The notes under the pieces: generated by a model
Told to the model about the DNA's origin: nothing
Database searches by the model: none
What the model saw: only the letters and a program-made list of their open reading frames with translations
Shown: positions 1-6,369 of the stretch, one piece after another
How the letters are laid out: every line of letters starts with the position of its first letter
Position numbering within the stretch: position 1 is the stretch's first letter
DNA from: JAZKIX01 sp040384645
GTDB taxonomy: Bacteria; Pseudomonadota; Gammaproteobacteria; Burkholderiales; Burkholderiaceae_D
DNA length: 12,042 nucleotides
Assembly (NCBI GenBank): GCA_040384645.1
Contig: JAZKIX010000199.1
Coordinates: forward strand, 1-12,042
Direction of reading: 5' to 3'
Position numbers and translations under genes: made by a program

Positions 1-42
1 GCAGGCACCGCCTTCTGCAATCCAAAACACCCAACCAAAAAC

Positions 43-71
43 AAAGCGGCCCCGCTTCGCGGGGCCGCTTT
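43..71 (-). terminator. Rho-independent terminator of the GH9 cellulase gene
   Basis: A perfect 13-bp inverted repeat (43-55 against 59-71, core GCGGCCCCGC) closes on a three-base loop. On the minus strand the stem is followed by a T-rich run (TTTGTTTTTGG), and it lies about 30 bp after the stop codon of the minus-strand cellulase, so it most likely ends that transcript. On the plus strand the tail is only TTT, so it might also weakly stop a transcript entering from the left. Confidence 0.85.
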
Positions 72-101
72 GCATGCATCGCCTATCTGATTAATTAGGC
101 A

Positions 102-2423
102 CTATTGACGCCCGGCATCGTCAAGGAATGCGACAAGCCATGCAAACGGTGCATTCCAGTTGATCGTAATTTCGTTGAGGGTCCAGGCTCCGTTGTTGTC
201 GATCCAACAGGTTTGCCCAATACACTTGCCTTTCAGTGCCGTCGCTACGGGATCGCTAAAATTGACCGAATTTGGCCCCCCTGATAATGCACCACGAGCA
301 GGTCCCGGATAATCGCTCGATGACTGTTGCGCCCAGAATCGATGATGAGGATTTTTTAGTGGCCGTTCGCCATAGCCGCTGACGTAGGATTGATCAAGCG
401 GATTGCGGCCAAGCATATAGTTCATTGCGGCAGTTGCTGCATTGAGATATTTTCGCTCGCCGCTAAAATCGTAAGCCAATCCAAGGATGATGCCGCGATT
501 GGCAAGAGCGCCGTTCGAACCCCACGAATATTGCTCGGCTGCGAATGGCAAGCCATAGCCTTCCTTGGCACCGGCCGCCACATAGGCATTGGCAGTAGCC
601 ATCAAATGCTGGCGCGCGGTTTTAATATCGTTGGGCGGTAAGGTATTCGGCACCATAGCCAGTGTAATGGTGGCGGCAGCGTTCAAGTCATCCCATGACA
701 AGTCATGCGTGCCCTTCATATCGCCGGCTGGCATGAGCAAAAAGTTGGGCGAAGCGCGCAGGGCGGTTTGATAACGCGCAATGCCGGTTGTGACGAACAA
801 CTCTGCCGCAGCCCAATAAAATTCATCGGTCACATTGTTGTCGTTGTATGGCCCGCCGCCGGTAAATTGGTCGTAGGCATAAATCTGTGGCTGACGCACT
901 GCGGCATCCCATGCGGTTTCTGCCGCTTTTAAACAACGTGCAGCGTAATCGGGGTCGAGCGTTTTCCAGATCCGCGCACTTTGCGCGGCGGTGGCCGCCA
1001 TATTCAAAGTGGCTGCCGTAGTCGGGAAATACAGGTAACGTATTTTCATATCACGGTCGGGTCGTAACGGGATGCCTGTCCACGACTCGTCATGAATAAC
1101 TTGATGCACCATACCGCCGGCGTCTACTTCAGTCATTTTCAGGCTAGTCAAATTCGCCAACTGATCGCCTAGCGGCAATTTCAATTTCTTATTTGCTGGC
1201 ACCTGCATCGCCAGCAAGAAATCCATTTCCCAACGCGCTTCTTTTAACAAATCCGGCGCGCCTTTTGCCGTATCCGGAATACGCAACTTGCCTTCGCCAA
1301 ACCACGTACTGTCAGCGCCCTTGATATACAAGCTGCGTTCATACATGTTTTGCAAGGTCCAGAGCGAAATACCACCGTTGACCACATATTTGCCGTGATC
1401 GCCGGCGTCGTACCAGCCTTTACTGACGTCGAGCGTGTAATCGCAACCGCTCCAATTATTGCCTTTTTCATCGCGACGGTTAAAACAGGTGGCCTTATCG
1501 GGCGCATGGCCGGCAGGACGTGCCAGCTTAGGATCGTCGACATGGGCGGCATCGATCGCGATACCGCTGCGATTATGATAAAAATATGCCACTGCATCAC
1601 GCTTGAGCGGTCCATATATATTGGCCGAGATCGTAAAGGCATGACTAGATTGCCCTGCTACGCCCAATACGTATTGGTCGCCAGGCGTGGTCAATTCGCT
1701 GAAATCGGCGATCTGGACATTCTCACCAGACGCTGCGTTTTTACCGAACGGCGTGGTATTACCTTTGGCAACCACTTTGCCGGCTTGATCCTTGACCGTC
1801 CACGCTAGCGGCGCGGTCGCATCGGTAGCGACGGTAGCCTGCTTCACTGCATTGGGCACGTAACCGAGTTGGTTCAAGCGCACTGAATTTAAGCTCGCCT
1901 TAACAGCATATGTCACGCCGGTCAGCGAGGCCTTGCTTACACAGACCGTAGTGGCCTTCCTGGCGCCCAGCTGGAACTGGAATTGCGCTTTCGGATCGTC
2001 CGGTTTCGACATCGTGAATTTGAATTTGAAATCCTGCGGCGTCTTTGTCAGGTTAACGCCGGTAGCGAAATAGCTGGTGTAAGGCGGGCTGTCGAACTGG
2101 ACATTGGCTTTTAAGTCCGTGTCTTCCAGCGCATAGGCGGTGAACGCAATCGTATATTCCTGCCCCTTGCGTAATCCCAGCATCGATTGACCCAGCATCA
2201 CATCCCACTGATTGGCTCCCGGCTTGGTAATCGCCATGCAGCCCGCGCCATCCTTGACCTTGATCTCGGTACCGGCCAGCCACCAACCGTCGGACCCTTC
2301 TTGAAAACTGCCGTTTGTTAATAAATCCACTGCCGCTGGGGTGGCCGCCAGCGCGCCCGCGCTCAGCGTCAATGCGCCAAGCAGCGTTGCCAATGTGGCG
2401 CTGGATACTATAATTTTTTGCAT
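102..2423 (-). CDS. Secreted glycoside hydrolase family 9 (endoglucanase/cellulase type) with N-terminal carbohydrate-binding-like and Ig-like domains
   Basis: A 773-aa secreted enzyme predicted to hydrolyse beta-1,4-glucan (cellulose or related beta-glucans). Residues 1-26 are a signal peptide ending GALA. Residues about 33-172 look like a CBM4/9-type beta-sandwich (NGSFQEGSDGWW near the start). Residues about 178-265 match the Ig-like domain that precedes many GH9 enzymes (RLNQLGYVPNA). The catalytic domain runs from about 272 to the end. All expected active-site elements are present: the DAGD motif with D339 and D342 (nucleophile/base region), NPHHRF with H694-R695, and a full match to the C-terminal GH9 signature from W740 to A758 with general acid E751. 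An AGGAG ribosome site lies a few bases before the ATG. The gene is divergent from an aldo/keto reductase across an operator-rich region and ends at its own terminator. Fold and family are secure; substrate (cellulose, lichenan, xyloglucan) and endo or exo mode cannot be read from sequence. Confidence 0.95.
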   Translation of the reverse strand: MQKIIVSSATLATLLGALTLSAGALAATPAAVDLLTNGSFQEGSDGWWLAGTEIKVKDGAGCMAITKPGANQWDVMLGQSMLGLRKGQEYTIAFTAYALEDTDLKANVQFDSPPYTSYFATGVNLTKTPQDFKFKFTMSKPDDPKAQFQFQLGARKATTVCVSKASLTGVTYAVKASLNSVRLNQLGYVPNAVKQATVATDATAPLAWTVKDQAGKVVAKGNTTPFGKNAASGENVQIADFSELTTPGDQYVLGVAGQSSHAFTISANIYGPLKRDAVAYFYHNRSGIAIDAAHVDDPKLARPAGHAPDKATCFNRRDEKGNNWSGCDYTLDVSKGWYDAGDHGKYVVNGGISLWTLQNMYERSLYIKGADSTWFGEGKLRIPDTAKGAPDLLKEARWEMDFLLAMQVPANKKLKLPLGDQLANLTSLKMTEVDAGGMVHQVIHDESWTGIPLRPDRDMKIRYLYFPTTAATLNMAATAAQSARIWKTLDPDYAARCLKAAETAWDAAVRQPQIYAYDQFTGGGPYNDNNVTDEFYWAAAELFVTTGIARYQTALRASPNFLLMPAGDMKGTHDLSWDDLNAAATITLAMVPNTLPPNDIKTARQHLMATANAYVAAGAKEGYGLPFAAEQYSWGSNGALANRGIILGLAYDFSGERKYLNAATAAMNYMLGRNPLDQSYVSGYGERPLKNPHHRFWAQQSSSDYPGPARGALSGGPNSVNFSDPVATALKGKCIGQTCWIDNNGAWTLNEITINWNAPFAWLVAFLDDAGRQ

Positions 2424-2471
2424 TTTTACTCCTATATTTTCGTTGACGGTTTCGACATACTCCGTGGATAA

Positions 2472-2499
2472 AGTATAGCTCCACTGAAAGCGCTTTCAT
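2472..2499 (-). promoter_or_regulatory. Candidate promoter of the GH9 gene
   Basis: On the minus strand a -10 hexamer TATACT (plus-strand 2472-2477) lies 16 bp from ATGAAA (2494-2499), a 4/6 match to the sigma-70 -35. The start of transcription would fall near 2465, giving a leader of about 40 nt. The perfect LacI-type operator at 2485-2498 lies inside this promoter, so a bound repressor would block RNA polymerase. The -10 is good and the -35 mediocre. Confidence 0.5.
2485..2498. promoter_or_regulatory. LacI-family operator candidate 1 (cre-like, perfect palindrome)
   Basis: TGAAAGCGCTTTCA is a perfect 14-bp palindrome with the central CG typical of LacI/GalR-family operators, and it fits the cre-type consensus TGWAANCGNTNWCA. 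It sits between the -35 and -10 of the candidate GH9 promoter, the classic position for repression. The regulator that binds it is not in the window. Confidence 0.75.
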
Positions 2500-2534
2500 A
2501 GAAAATATGCAACAATTTTATGGCAATTCACAAG

Positions 2535-2564
2535 TTTTCACATAAAACGTAAGCGCTTTACAAT
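2535..2564 (+). promoter_or_regulatory. Candidate promoter toward the aldo/keto reductase
   Basis: TTTTCA (2535-2540, 4/6 match to the -35) is followed after 18 bp by TACAAT (2559-2564, 5/6 match to the -10), pointing toward the reductase. The second operator-like site overlaps its spacer and -10. The leader would be about 140 nt. The match is only moderate, and another start closer to the gene cannot be excluded. Confidence 0.3.
2548..2561. promoter_or_regulatory. LacI-family operator candidate 2 (degenerate)
   Basis: CGTAAGCGCTTTAC keeps the symmetrical core AAGCGCTT (2551-2558) and matches 10 of 14 positions of the perfect site at 2485. Its centre lies 63 bp from that of site 1, close to six helical turns, so both could face the same side of the DNA. 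It overlaps the candidate plus-strand promoter. It is weaker than sites 1 and 3. Confidence 0.45.
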
Positions 2565-2679
2565 AGCCAGCTTAAAACCGGTTTGCGCCTTTCTGATAGA
2601 GTTCTACGCGCTTGTGCCATTTATTGTCTTTTTGCCCATTCATGGGGTGTCATAAATAGCAAAATGAGTAATATTCAAC

Positions 2680-2693
2680 TGAAATCGCTTTCA
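2680..2693. promoter_or_regulatory. LacI-family operator candidate 3 (cre-like)
   Basis: TGAAATCGCTTTCA differs from the perfect site at 2485 by one base and fits the consensus TGWAANCGNTNWCA at every position. It lies 21 bp before the reductase ATG, where a bound protein could block elongation or a nearby promoter. Finding two consensus sites within about 200 bp argues that this is a real regulatory region. Confidence 0.65.
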
Positions 2694-2714
2694 AAACAAT
2701 ATAACGAGGACTCC

Positions 2715-3698
2715 ATGCAATATAGAGAATTAGGCCGTACCGGCTGGAAAGTATCGACCGTCAGCTTTGGCTCCTGGGCCATCGGCGGCACTTGGGGCGA
2801 TGTCAGCGATGACGAATCGCGCTTGGCTCTACACAAGGCGCTCGATAGCGGCGTCAATTTCTTCGACACTGCCGACGTCTACGGCGATGGTCGTAGCGAA
2901 CGCTTGCTGGCGCAACTGCGCAAAGAACGCAGTGACCCGTTTTACATCGCCACCAAAGCCGGGCGCCGCCTGAATCCGCACACGGCAGGCGGCTACAACC
3001 GCGAAAACCTGACCGCGTTTGTCGAGCGCAGCCTGCAAAACCTCAATACCGATGCGCTCGACCTGTTGCAATTGCATTGTCCGCCGGCCGAGGTGTATTA
3101 CATGCCAGAAGTGTTCGGCGTACTCGACGATCTGGTCAAGGCCGGCAAGCTGCGTCACTACGGCGTTAGCGTAGAACGGGTAGAAGAAGCCTTGAAAGCG
3201 ATCGAATTCCCAGAAGTGCAATCAGTGCAAATCGTCTACAACATTTTCCGCCAACGTCCACAAGACTTGTTTTTCGCCGAAGCGCTGCGGCGCAAGGTCG
3301 GCATCCTGGCGCGTCTGCCCTTGTCGTCTGGCATGTTGTCGGGCAAGTTCAGCGCAACCAGCACCTTTGCCGCCGACGACCATCGGCAATTTAACCGGCA
3401 TGGCGAAGCCTTCGACCGCGGTGAAACCTTTTCCGGGCTCGATTACCAGACCGGCTTGCAAGCAGTCGAAGCCTTGCGCGCACTGGTACCAGGCGGCATG
3501 TCAATGGCGCAATTGGCTTTACGCTGGATCTTGATGGCGCCGGCGGTCACTTGCGTGCTGGCCGGCGCCAAACGCGCGGATCAAGTAACCGAGAACGTCG
3601 CGGCTGCCGATTTGCCCGTTTTGTCGAACGCCACCCTGCAAGGCATCAATGCACTCTACGCGGCACTGGTAAAGCCGCACGTACATCACAACTGGTAA
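2715..3698 (+). CDS. Aldo/keto reductase, NADPH-dependent type
   Basis: A 327-aa cytoplasmic oxidoreductase of the aldo/keto reductase superfamily (TIM barrel), expected to reduce an aldehyde or ketone, possibly a sugar, with NAD(P)H. The catalytic tetrad is complete: D51 and Y56 in DTADVYGDG, K81 in ATKAG, H121 in LLQLHCP. The family N-terminus MQYRELGRTGWKVS and the late AGAKR segment (cofactor-binding region) are present. The frame is open upstream to 2583, but ATG 2715 is chosen because GAGGA lies 4 bp before it, family proteins start here, and the longer version would place operator site 3 inside the coding region. The gene is divergent from the GH9 cellulase and appears to share its regulator sites, which suggests a role in sugar or glucan metabolism; the real substrate is unknown. 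Confidence 0.93.
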   Translation: MQYRELGRTGWKVSTVSFGSWAIGGTWGDVSDDESRLALHKALDSGVNFFDTADVYGDGRSERLLAQLRKERSDPFYIATKAGRRLNPHTAGGYNRENLTAFVERSLQNLNTDALDLLQLHCPPAEVYYMPEVFGVLDDLVKAGKLRHYGVSVERVEEALKAIEFPEVQSVQIVYNIFRQRPQDLFFAEALRRKVGILARLPLSSGMLSGKFSATSTFAADDHRQFNRHGEAFDRGETFSGLDYQTGLQAVEALRALVPGGMSMAQLALRWILMAPAVTCVLAGAKRADQVTENVAAADLPVLSNATLQGINALYAALVKPHVHHNW

Positions 3699-3736
3699 GC
3701 CTGTACTTATTACACCAGCAGATTTCACCAGCTGAT

Positions 3737-3765
3737 CGGGGCGCTTGTTGGCGCCCCGCTTTGAC
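3737..3765 (+). terminator. Probable terminator of the aldo/keto reductase gene
   Basis: CGGGGCGC (3737-3744) pairs perfectly with GCGCCCCG (3751-3758) around a 6-base loop, 39 bp after the stop codon. The following CTTTGACT is a short, weak T-run, so termination may be partial. Confidence 0.6.
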
Positions 3766-4392
3766 TGGCATATTGGTCGGCAACCGCGGCCGTGGCTCAG
3801 TTATCAGTCTCTGTTACCAAAGAATATACTGGCCCGTGTATATTTTTTGACGCAATAAAACCGTGCGGGGTAGGCGTTATTTTGCCCTATACCCCCAACA
3901 AATCCATCACCATTCCAAGCAAGCAATCCATATCGCCGTGGTTGCTTGGCGTCACTGCGTGCGAAGGTAAGCGCGTTAATACGCGCCTGTGGCTGCGGTT
4001 ACTTGCCGCAAACAAGTGGAGTGGCAGCTCAAATTCGCACCGAACGTGCGCCCTTGACCCGACGACGCCCCAAGCGTTGGGTGCATTCATTTCCCGAGCG
4101 AAAACGACCTGATATGGCTTGCTGCTTATCAAAGCATGCGCGTATTCCAGTTTTAAAAAGCCCCTGCGGGTTATAAAGTGAACTTGTCAGCACCAGCGTT
4201 GCCCCGTCTTCGCCTTCTCACTTGCCCGTTTGCCGGATACGTCTTAGCACAGGCATATTTGGCCAGATGAGGGTGTCGACGCTTCGCTGTTCTGTGAGTC
4301 CAGTGGGAAGTCTCGTATGCAATATTGTCTCCACACTTTCGCCCGCTGGAGCGGTTTGTCTCATTGGCAAAGATCCTAATGCGCACCTTGAT
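3766..4392. other. Gene-poor stretch with a cluster of small hairpins; no convincing gene
   Basis: About 630 bp without a credible protein gene. Short open frames exist on both strands, but they are rich in Cys, Arg and Trp, lack ribosome sites and resemble no family I know. Four perfect short inverted repeats follow one another: 3971-3976/3981-3986, 3994-3998/4006-4010, 4036-4040/4046-4050 and 4069-4073/4077-4081. A possible plus-strand promoter is TTATCA (3801-3806), 18 bp, TATACT (3825-3830). An imperfect hairpin with flanking A/T runs lies at 4154-4175. The stretch could carry a structured RNA or be decayed coding DNA; neither is shown. Confidence 0.4.
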
Positions 4393-4402
4393 GGAGGTTT
4401 TT

Positions 4403-4999
4403 ATGCAAAGACGTGACTTCATGCTCACCACGGCAGCCTCGCTCGCTGTGGCCGGCGTATCGCTTGGCGCTTGCAGTTCTACAGCAAGTCTAACCACCAC
4501 ACCAGGCACCCATGAATCAAAAGCCGGCCGGCGGGCGCAGATCGACGCTGGCGTCAACGCAACGTTGACCCGACTGGAAAACACCGTCGGCGGTGCGCGC
4601 GAACTGGTCAGCAAAGCCAGCGGCATCCTGATATTCCCTTCTGTGATCGCGGCTGGTCTGGCCGTTGGCGGCGAGTACGGCGAAGGCGTATTGCGGGTTA
4701 AGAACGCCACGACCGGCTACTACAGTCTGGCATCCCTGTCGTTCGGGCTACAAATCGGCGCGCAGTCGAAAGCGATCGTGATTTTGCTGATGACGCAAGA
4801 TGCACTCACTAAATTTCGCAATAGCCAAGGCTGGGCAGTCGGTGCAGATGCCTCAGTGGCCGTGTTGAAAGTGGGCGCCAACGGCATGCTCGAGGTCACT
4901 CCTGAAATGGGTCCTATCGTTGCCTTTGTCATGACCAATGCCGGGCTGATGGCAAACCTGACATTGGAAGGTACCAAAATCACGCAATTGAAAGATTAA
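4403..4999 (+). CDS. SYLF-domain (YSC84/BPSL1445-like) lipoprotein with twin-arginine signal
   Basis: A 198-aa protein of the SYLF/YSC84 lipid-binding family common in Burkholderiales (BPSL1445 type); the molecular role is poorly defined, with phosphoinositide/lipid binding shown for eukaryotic members. Residues 1-24 form a lipoprotein signal: QRRDFML is a twin-arginine-like motif at 2-8, followed by a hydrophobic stretch and the lipobox LGAC, with C24 as the lipidated cysteine. SYLF hallmarks include GILIFPS (74-80), GGEYGEGVLR (89-98) and GLQIGAQ (115-121), and the length is typical. ATG 4403 is chosen because GGAGG lies 5 bp upstream; longer in-frame starts lack this. It is a single-gene unit ending at a strong terminator, so a periplasm-facing membrane anchor is the likely location. 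Confidence 0.9.
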   Translation: MQRRDFMLTTAASLAVAGVSLGACSSTASLTTTPGTHESKAGRRAQIDAGVNATLTRLENTVGGARELVSKASGILIFPSVIAAGLAVGGEYGEGVLRVKNATTGYYSLASLSFGLQIGAQSKAIVILLMTQDALTKFRNSQGWAVGADASVAVLKVGANGMLEVTPEMGPIVAFVMTNAGLMANLTLEGTKITQLKD

Positions 5000-5052
5000 A
5001 CAGGCTCCAATGTTGGGGGTCAGGCAGCATTTTTAACCAGAGACATGCGAAC

Positions 5053-5088
5053 AAAAAAGCCAGAACGCGGATGCGATCTGGCTTTTTT
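5053..5088. terminator. Bidirectional rho-independent terminator between convergent genes
   Basis: AAAAAAGCCAGA (5053-5064) pairs perfectly with TCTGGCTTTTTT (5077-5088), and the loop holds a further CGC/GCG pairing. The stem has an A-run on one side and a T-run on the other, so it can end both the SYLF lipoprotein transcript (plus) and the small-protein transcript arriving on the minus strand. Confidence 0.9.
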
Positions 5089-5137
5089 ATTTCTTTTCTA
5101 TATATCTAAGCGCTGTAATTGCACGCCTAACAAACAT

Positions 5138-5341
5138 TTAACGCCTCTTTTTCCTGGGCTGTCGCGTCATCAATGGTGCGCTCCAGAAATCGATTATTTG
5201 CTTCATGCCCTGATTCATCATGCTAGCGCTCTGACGCCTCGCTTCGGCCGTAACATGGCCACGAGCCGCGCCGGCTATCGCGTTTGCGCCGCTCAACCAC
5301 ATGCTCAACAAGGGATTCTTTTTGGTCCAAGGATTGCTCAT
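5138..5341 (-). CDS. Small basic protein, conserved hypothetical
   Basis: A 67-aa protein with pI-raising ends: KK at 7-8 and a C-terminal tail QPRKKRR. The central part (about 10-52, LLSMWLSGANAIAGAARG onward) is moderately hydrophobic and could form an amphipathic or membrane-associated helix. Small Burkholderiales proteins beginning with a similar NPW.KKNP..SMWLS motif are, from memory, recurrent hypotheticals, which is why I treat it as real; no function is known to me. Only a weak GAG-type ribosome site precedes the ATG. It is the last of three small minus-strand genes before the bidirectional terminator. Confidence 0.65.
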   Translation of the reverse strand: MSNPWTKKNPLLSMWLSGANAIAGAARGHVTAEARRQSASMMNQGMKQIIDFWSAPLMTRQPRKKRR

Positions 5342-5425
5342 AAAATTTCTCGCTTTCTCACAGGATTAACAAATGGGGTTAATAGCGGGGCATTACCAAA
5401 CGTACTTATCTCTTTGTTAGTTTGT

Positions 5426-5602
5426 CTAGTGCGCCCGACTAAAACCGGATTTCCTGCCACCACCCGAAAGTTTGTTCTCGGTAGCCCAAGCGCGTCGTTT
5501 CGCTTCGGCTTTGCGTACGCCACGTTGTTCGTAGCCTTCTTCAATATGCTGCGCTTGCCGTTTCTGTTTGTCCGTATAGGACGATTTATCACCTCTGGGC
5601 AT
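5426..5602 (-). CDS. Small 'MPRGDKS' family protein (often labelled plasmid stabilization protein)
   Basis: A 58-aa, highly charged, hydrophilic protein. Its pattern MPRGDKSSYTDKQKRQA, then HIEEGYEQRGV, KAEAKRRAWATENK and a Gly/Ser/Lys-rich end matches a widespread small proteobacterial family that databases often name 'plasmid stabilization protein', although evidence for such a role is weak and the gene here is chromosomal-looking. The frame is open upstream to 5659, but ATG 5602 fits the family start and has AAGG 8 bp upstream. The neighbours are a KGG-like stress protein and a small basic protein, so a general stress role is the more natural guess. Confidence 0.85.
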   Translation of the reverse strand: MPRGDKSSYTDKQKRQAQHIEEGYEQRGVRKAEAKRRAWATENKLSGGGRKSGFSRAH

Positions 5603-5762
5603 AAATTTTCCCTTCCATGATGTAAAAAGACCGCCGGCAATTGATTGCCGCATCACCATTGACGCCAGCCAGCTAGAGAGTGAAAACCCTACTGGTGTGC
5701 GCCATGGTCACGGGCAACCCTCAACTATTGTTGAGCCATTACCGCCACTACGTTTTTACTCC

Positions 5763-5969
5763 TTACATTCCTGAGCCAGAGCCTGAACCTCCGCCACCGC
5801 TACGGTTGCCGGATTCAGATTTCTTTTTTCCAGCGCCGCTTTGGCTTTTTTGGGCATCGTTCTTATGGCTTTGACGACCAGCCTCTGCGTGTTGCTCCGA
5901 GGTGCCGCCGCGGGTACGGGTTGACTGACGAGAACCGCTAGTGTCAGCGTCTTTTTGCTTGGATGGCAT
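5763..5969 (-). CDS. Small KGG-like stress-induced protein, Gly/Ser-rich
   Basis: A 68-aa, very hydrophilic, probably disordered protein. The segment GGTSEQHAEAGRQSHKND (about 21-38) resembles the repeat of bacterial KGG/YciG-type general stress proteins, and the C-terminus is a Ser/Gly run (SGGGGSGSGSGM). Upstream in-frame codons reach 6038, but ATG 5969 is chosen because AGGA lies 6 bp before it and the MPSK start is usual for such proteins. A second, overlapping frame on the same strand is open over the same interval but lacks this family signal. Likely induced in stress or stationary phase; this is family-based inference. No promoter was clearly recognised. Confidence 0.75.
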   Translation of the reverse strand: MPSKQKDADTSGSRQSTRTRGGTSEQHAEAGRQSHKNDAQKSQSGAGKKKSESGNRSGGGGSGSGSGM

Positions 5970-6369
5970 GATTTTTCCTTCACGAAAAGAAAATGAGTCA
6001 AGTTTCCCAACTGCATATTTCCGTATGTCGATTAACACGCAATGTGCCGCTGATACCGAGATACCAGTCAGGCCGCGGTTTTGCGCGCTGACGCCCTGAC
6101 GATACGGAAAATATTTACGGTTGGTAGGCGCATTTTAGGCGTCGCATGTCGCCGCGCTATCGGACAGAACGCGTCAGTGCTGTAGGAAATCGCCACTTGA
6201 ACCAAGGCAATCATGCAAGGCGAATAGCTGGTCGGGATATCGGCGAGAAAGGGTACGCCGGCAGAGCAACATAGACCCTCTTTAGCACAAATAATACTGG
6301 TGCCAGTATTATTAAAGACCTAAAGAATACAAGCGGATAGAGGCATATTTCGCTACATACCCCCTTTTT
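5970..6369. other. Intergenic region without a recognisable gene
   Basis: About 400 bp between the KGG-like gene and the end of moeB. I see no credible coding frame. It holds one strong inverted repeat at 6290-6313 (separate entry) and a more distant inverted pair, TATTTCCGTAT near 6017 and ATACGGAAAATA near 6102. It must contain the promoter for the small minus-strand genes, but no good -35/-10 pair was found. Confidence 0.5.
6290..6313. repeat. Perfect 11-bp inverted repeat, operator-like or hairpin
   Basis: AATAATACTGG (6290-6300) is followed after TG by its exact reverse complement (6303-6313). With a two-base gap it is more natural as a binding site for a dimeric regulator (half site ATACTGG) than as an RNA hairpin, though a 10-bp stem with a 4-base loop could form. 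It lies 57 bp past the moeB stop and about 320 bp upstream of the KGG-like gene. It lacks a proper T-run, so it would be a poor terminator for moeB. Confidence 0.7.

Noticed and set aside
2583..2714. N-terminal extension of the aldo/keto reductase from a TTG at 2583 (44 extra residues)
   Set aside because: No ribosome site; it does not match the family start, and it would run over an operator candidate. ATG 2715 has GAGGA at good spacing.
4154..4175. Hairpin AGCCC/GGGTT with A and T flanks as a terminator
   Set aside because: The plus-strand stem is only 5 bp with one wobble and is followed by TTATAAAG; on the minus strand the stem has a mismatch. Too weak to annotate on its own.
3792..4176. 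Short open frames on both strands in the 3.8-4.2 kb gap
   Set aside because: No ribosome sites and no familiar motifs, with unusual composition (many Cys, Trp, Arg); treated as non-coding.
4171..4710. 179-residue open frame on the minus strand
   Set aside because: It overlaps the SYLF lipoprotein on the opposite strand; its composition is unlike a real protein and it has no start signal.
5045..5620. 191-residue open frame on the plus strand
   Set aside because: It begins inside the terminator at 5053-5088 and runs antisense to two small genes that have better family support and starts.
5720..5735. Small inverted repeat CTCAAC/GTTGAG, possible terminator after the KGG-like gene
   Set aside because: Only 6 bp with a 4-base loop and no T-run on either strand.
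5756..6016. 86-residue minus-strand frame overlapping the KGG-like gene
   Set aside because: Same interval in another frame; it lacks the KGG-type segment and a placed ribosome site, so the 68-aa frame is preferred. The AAPRSNTQRLVVKAIR-like text is a frame-shifted reading.
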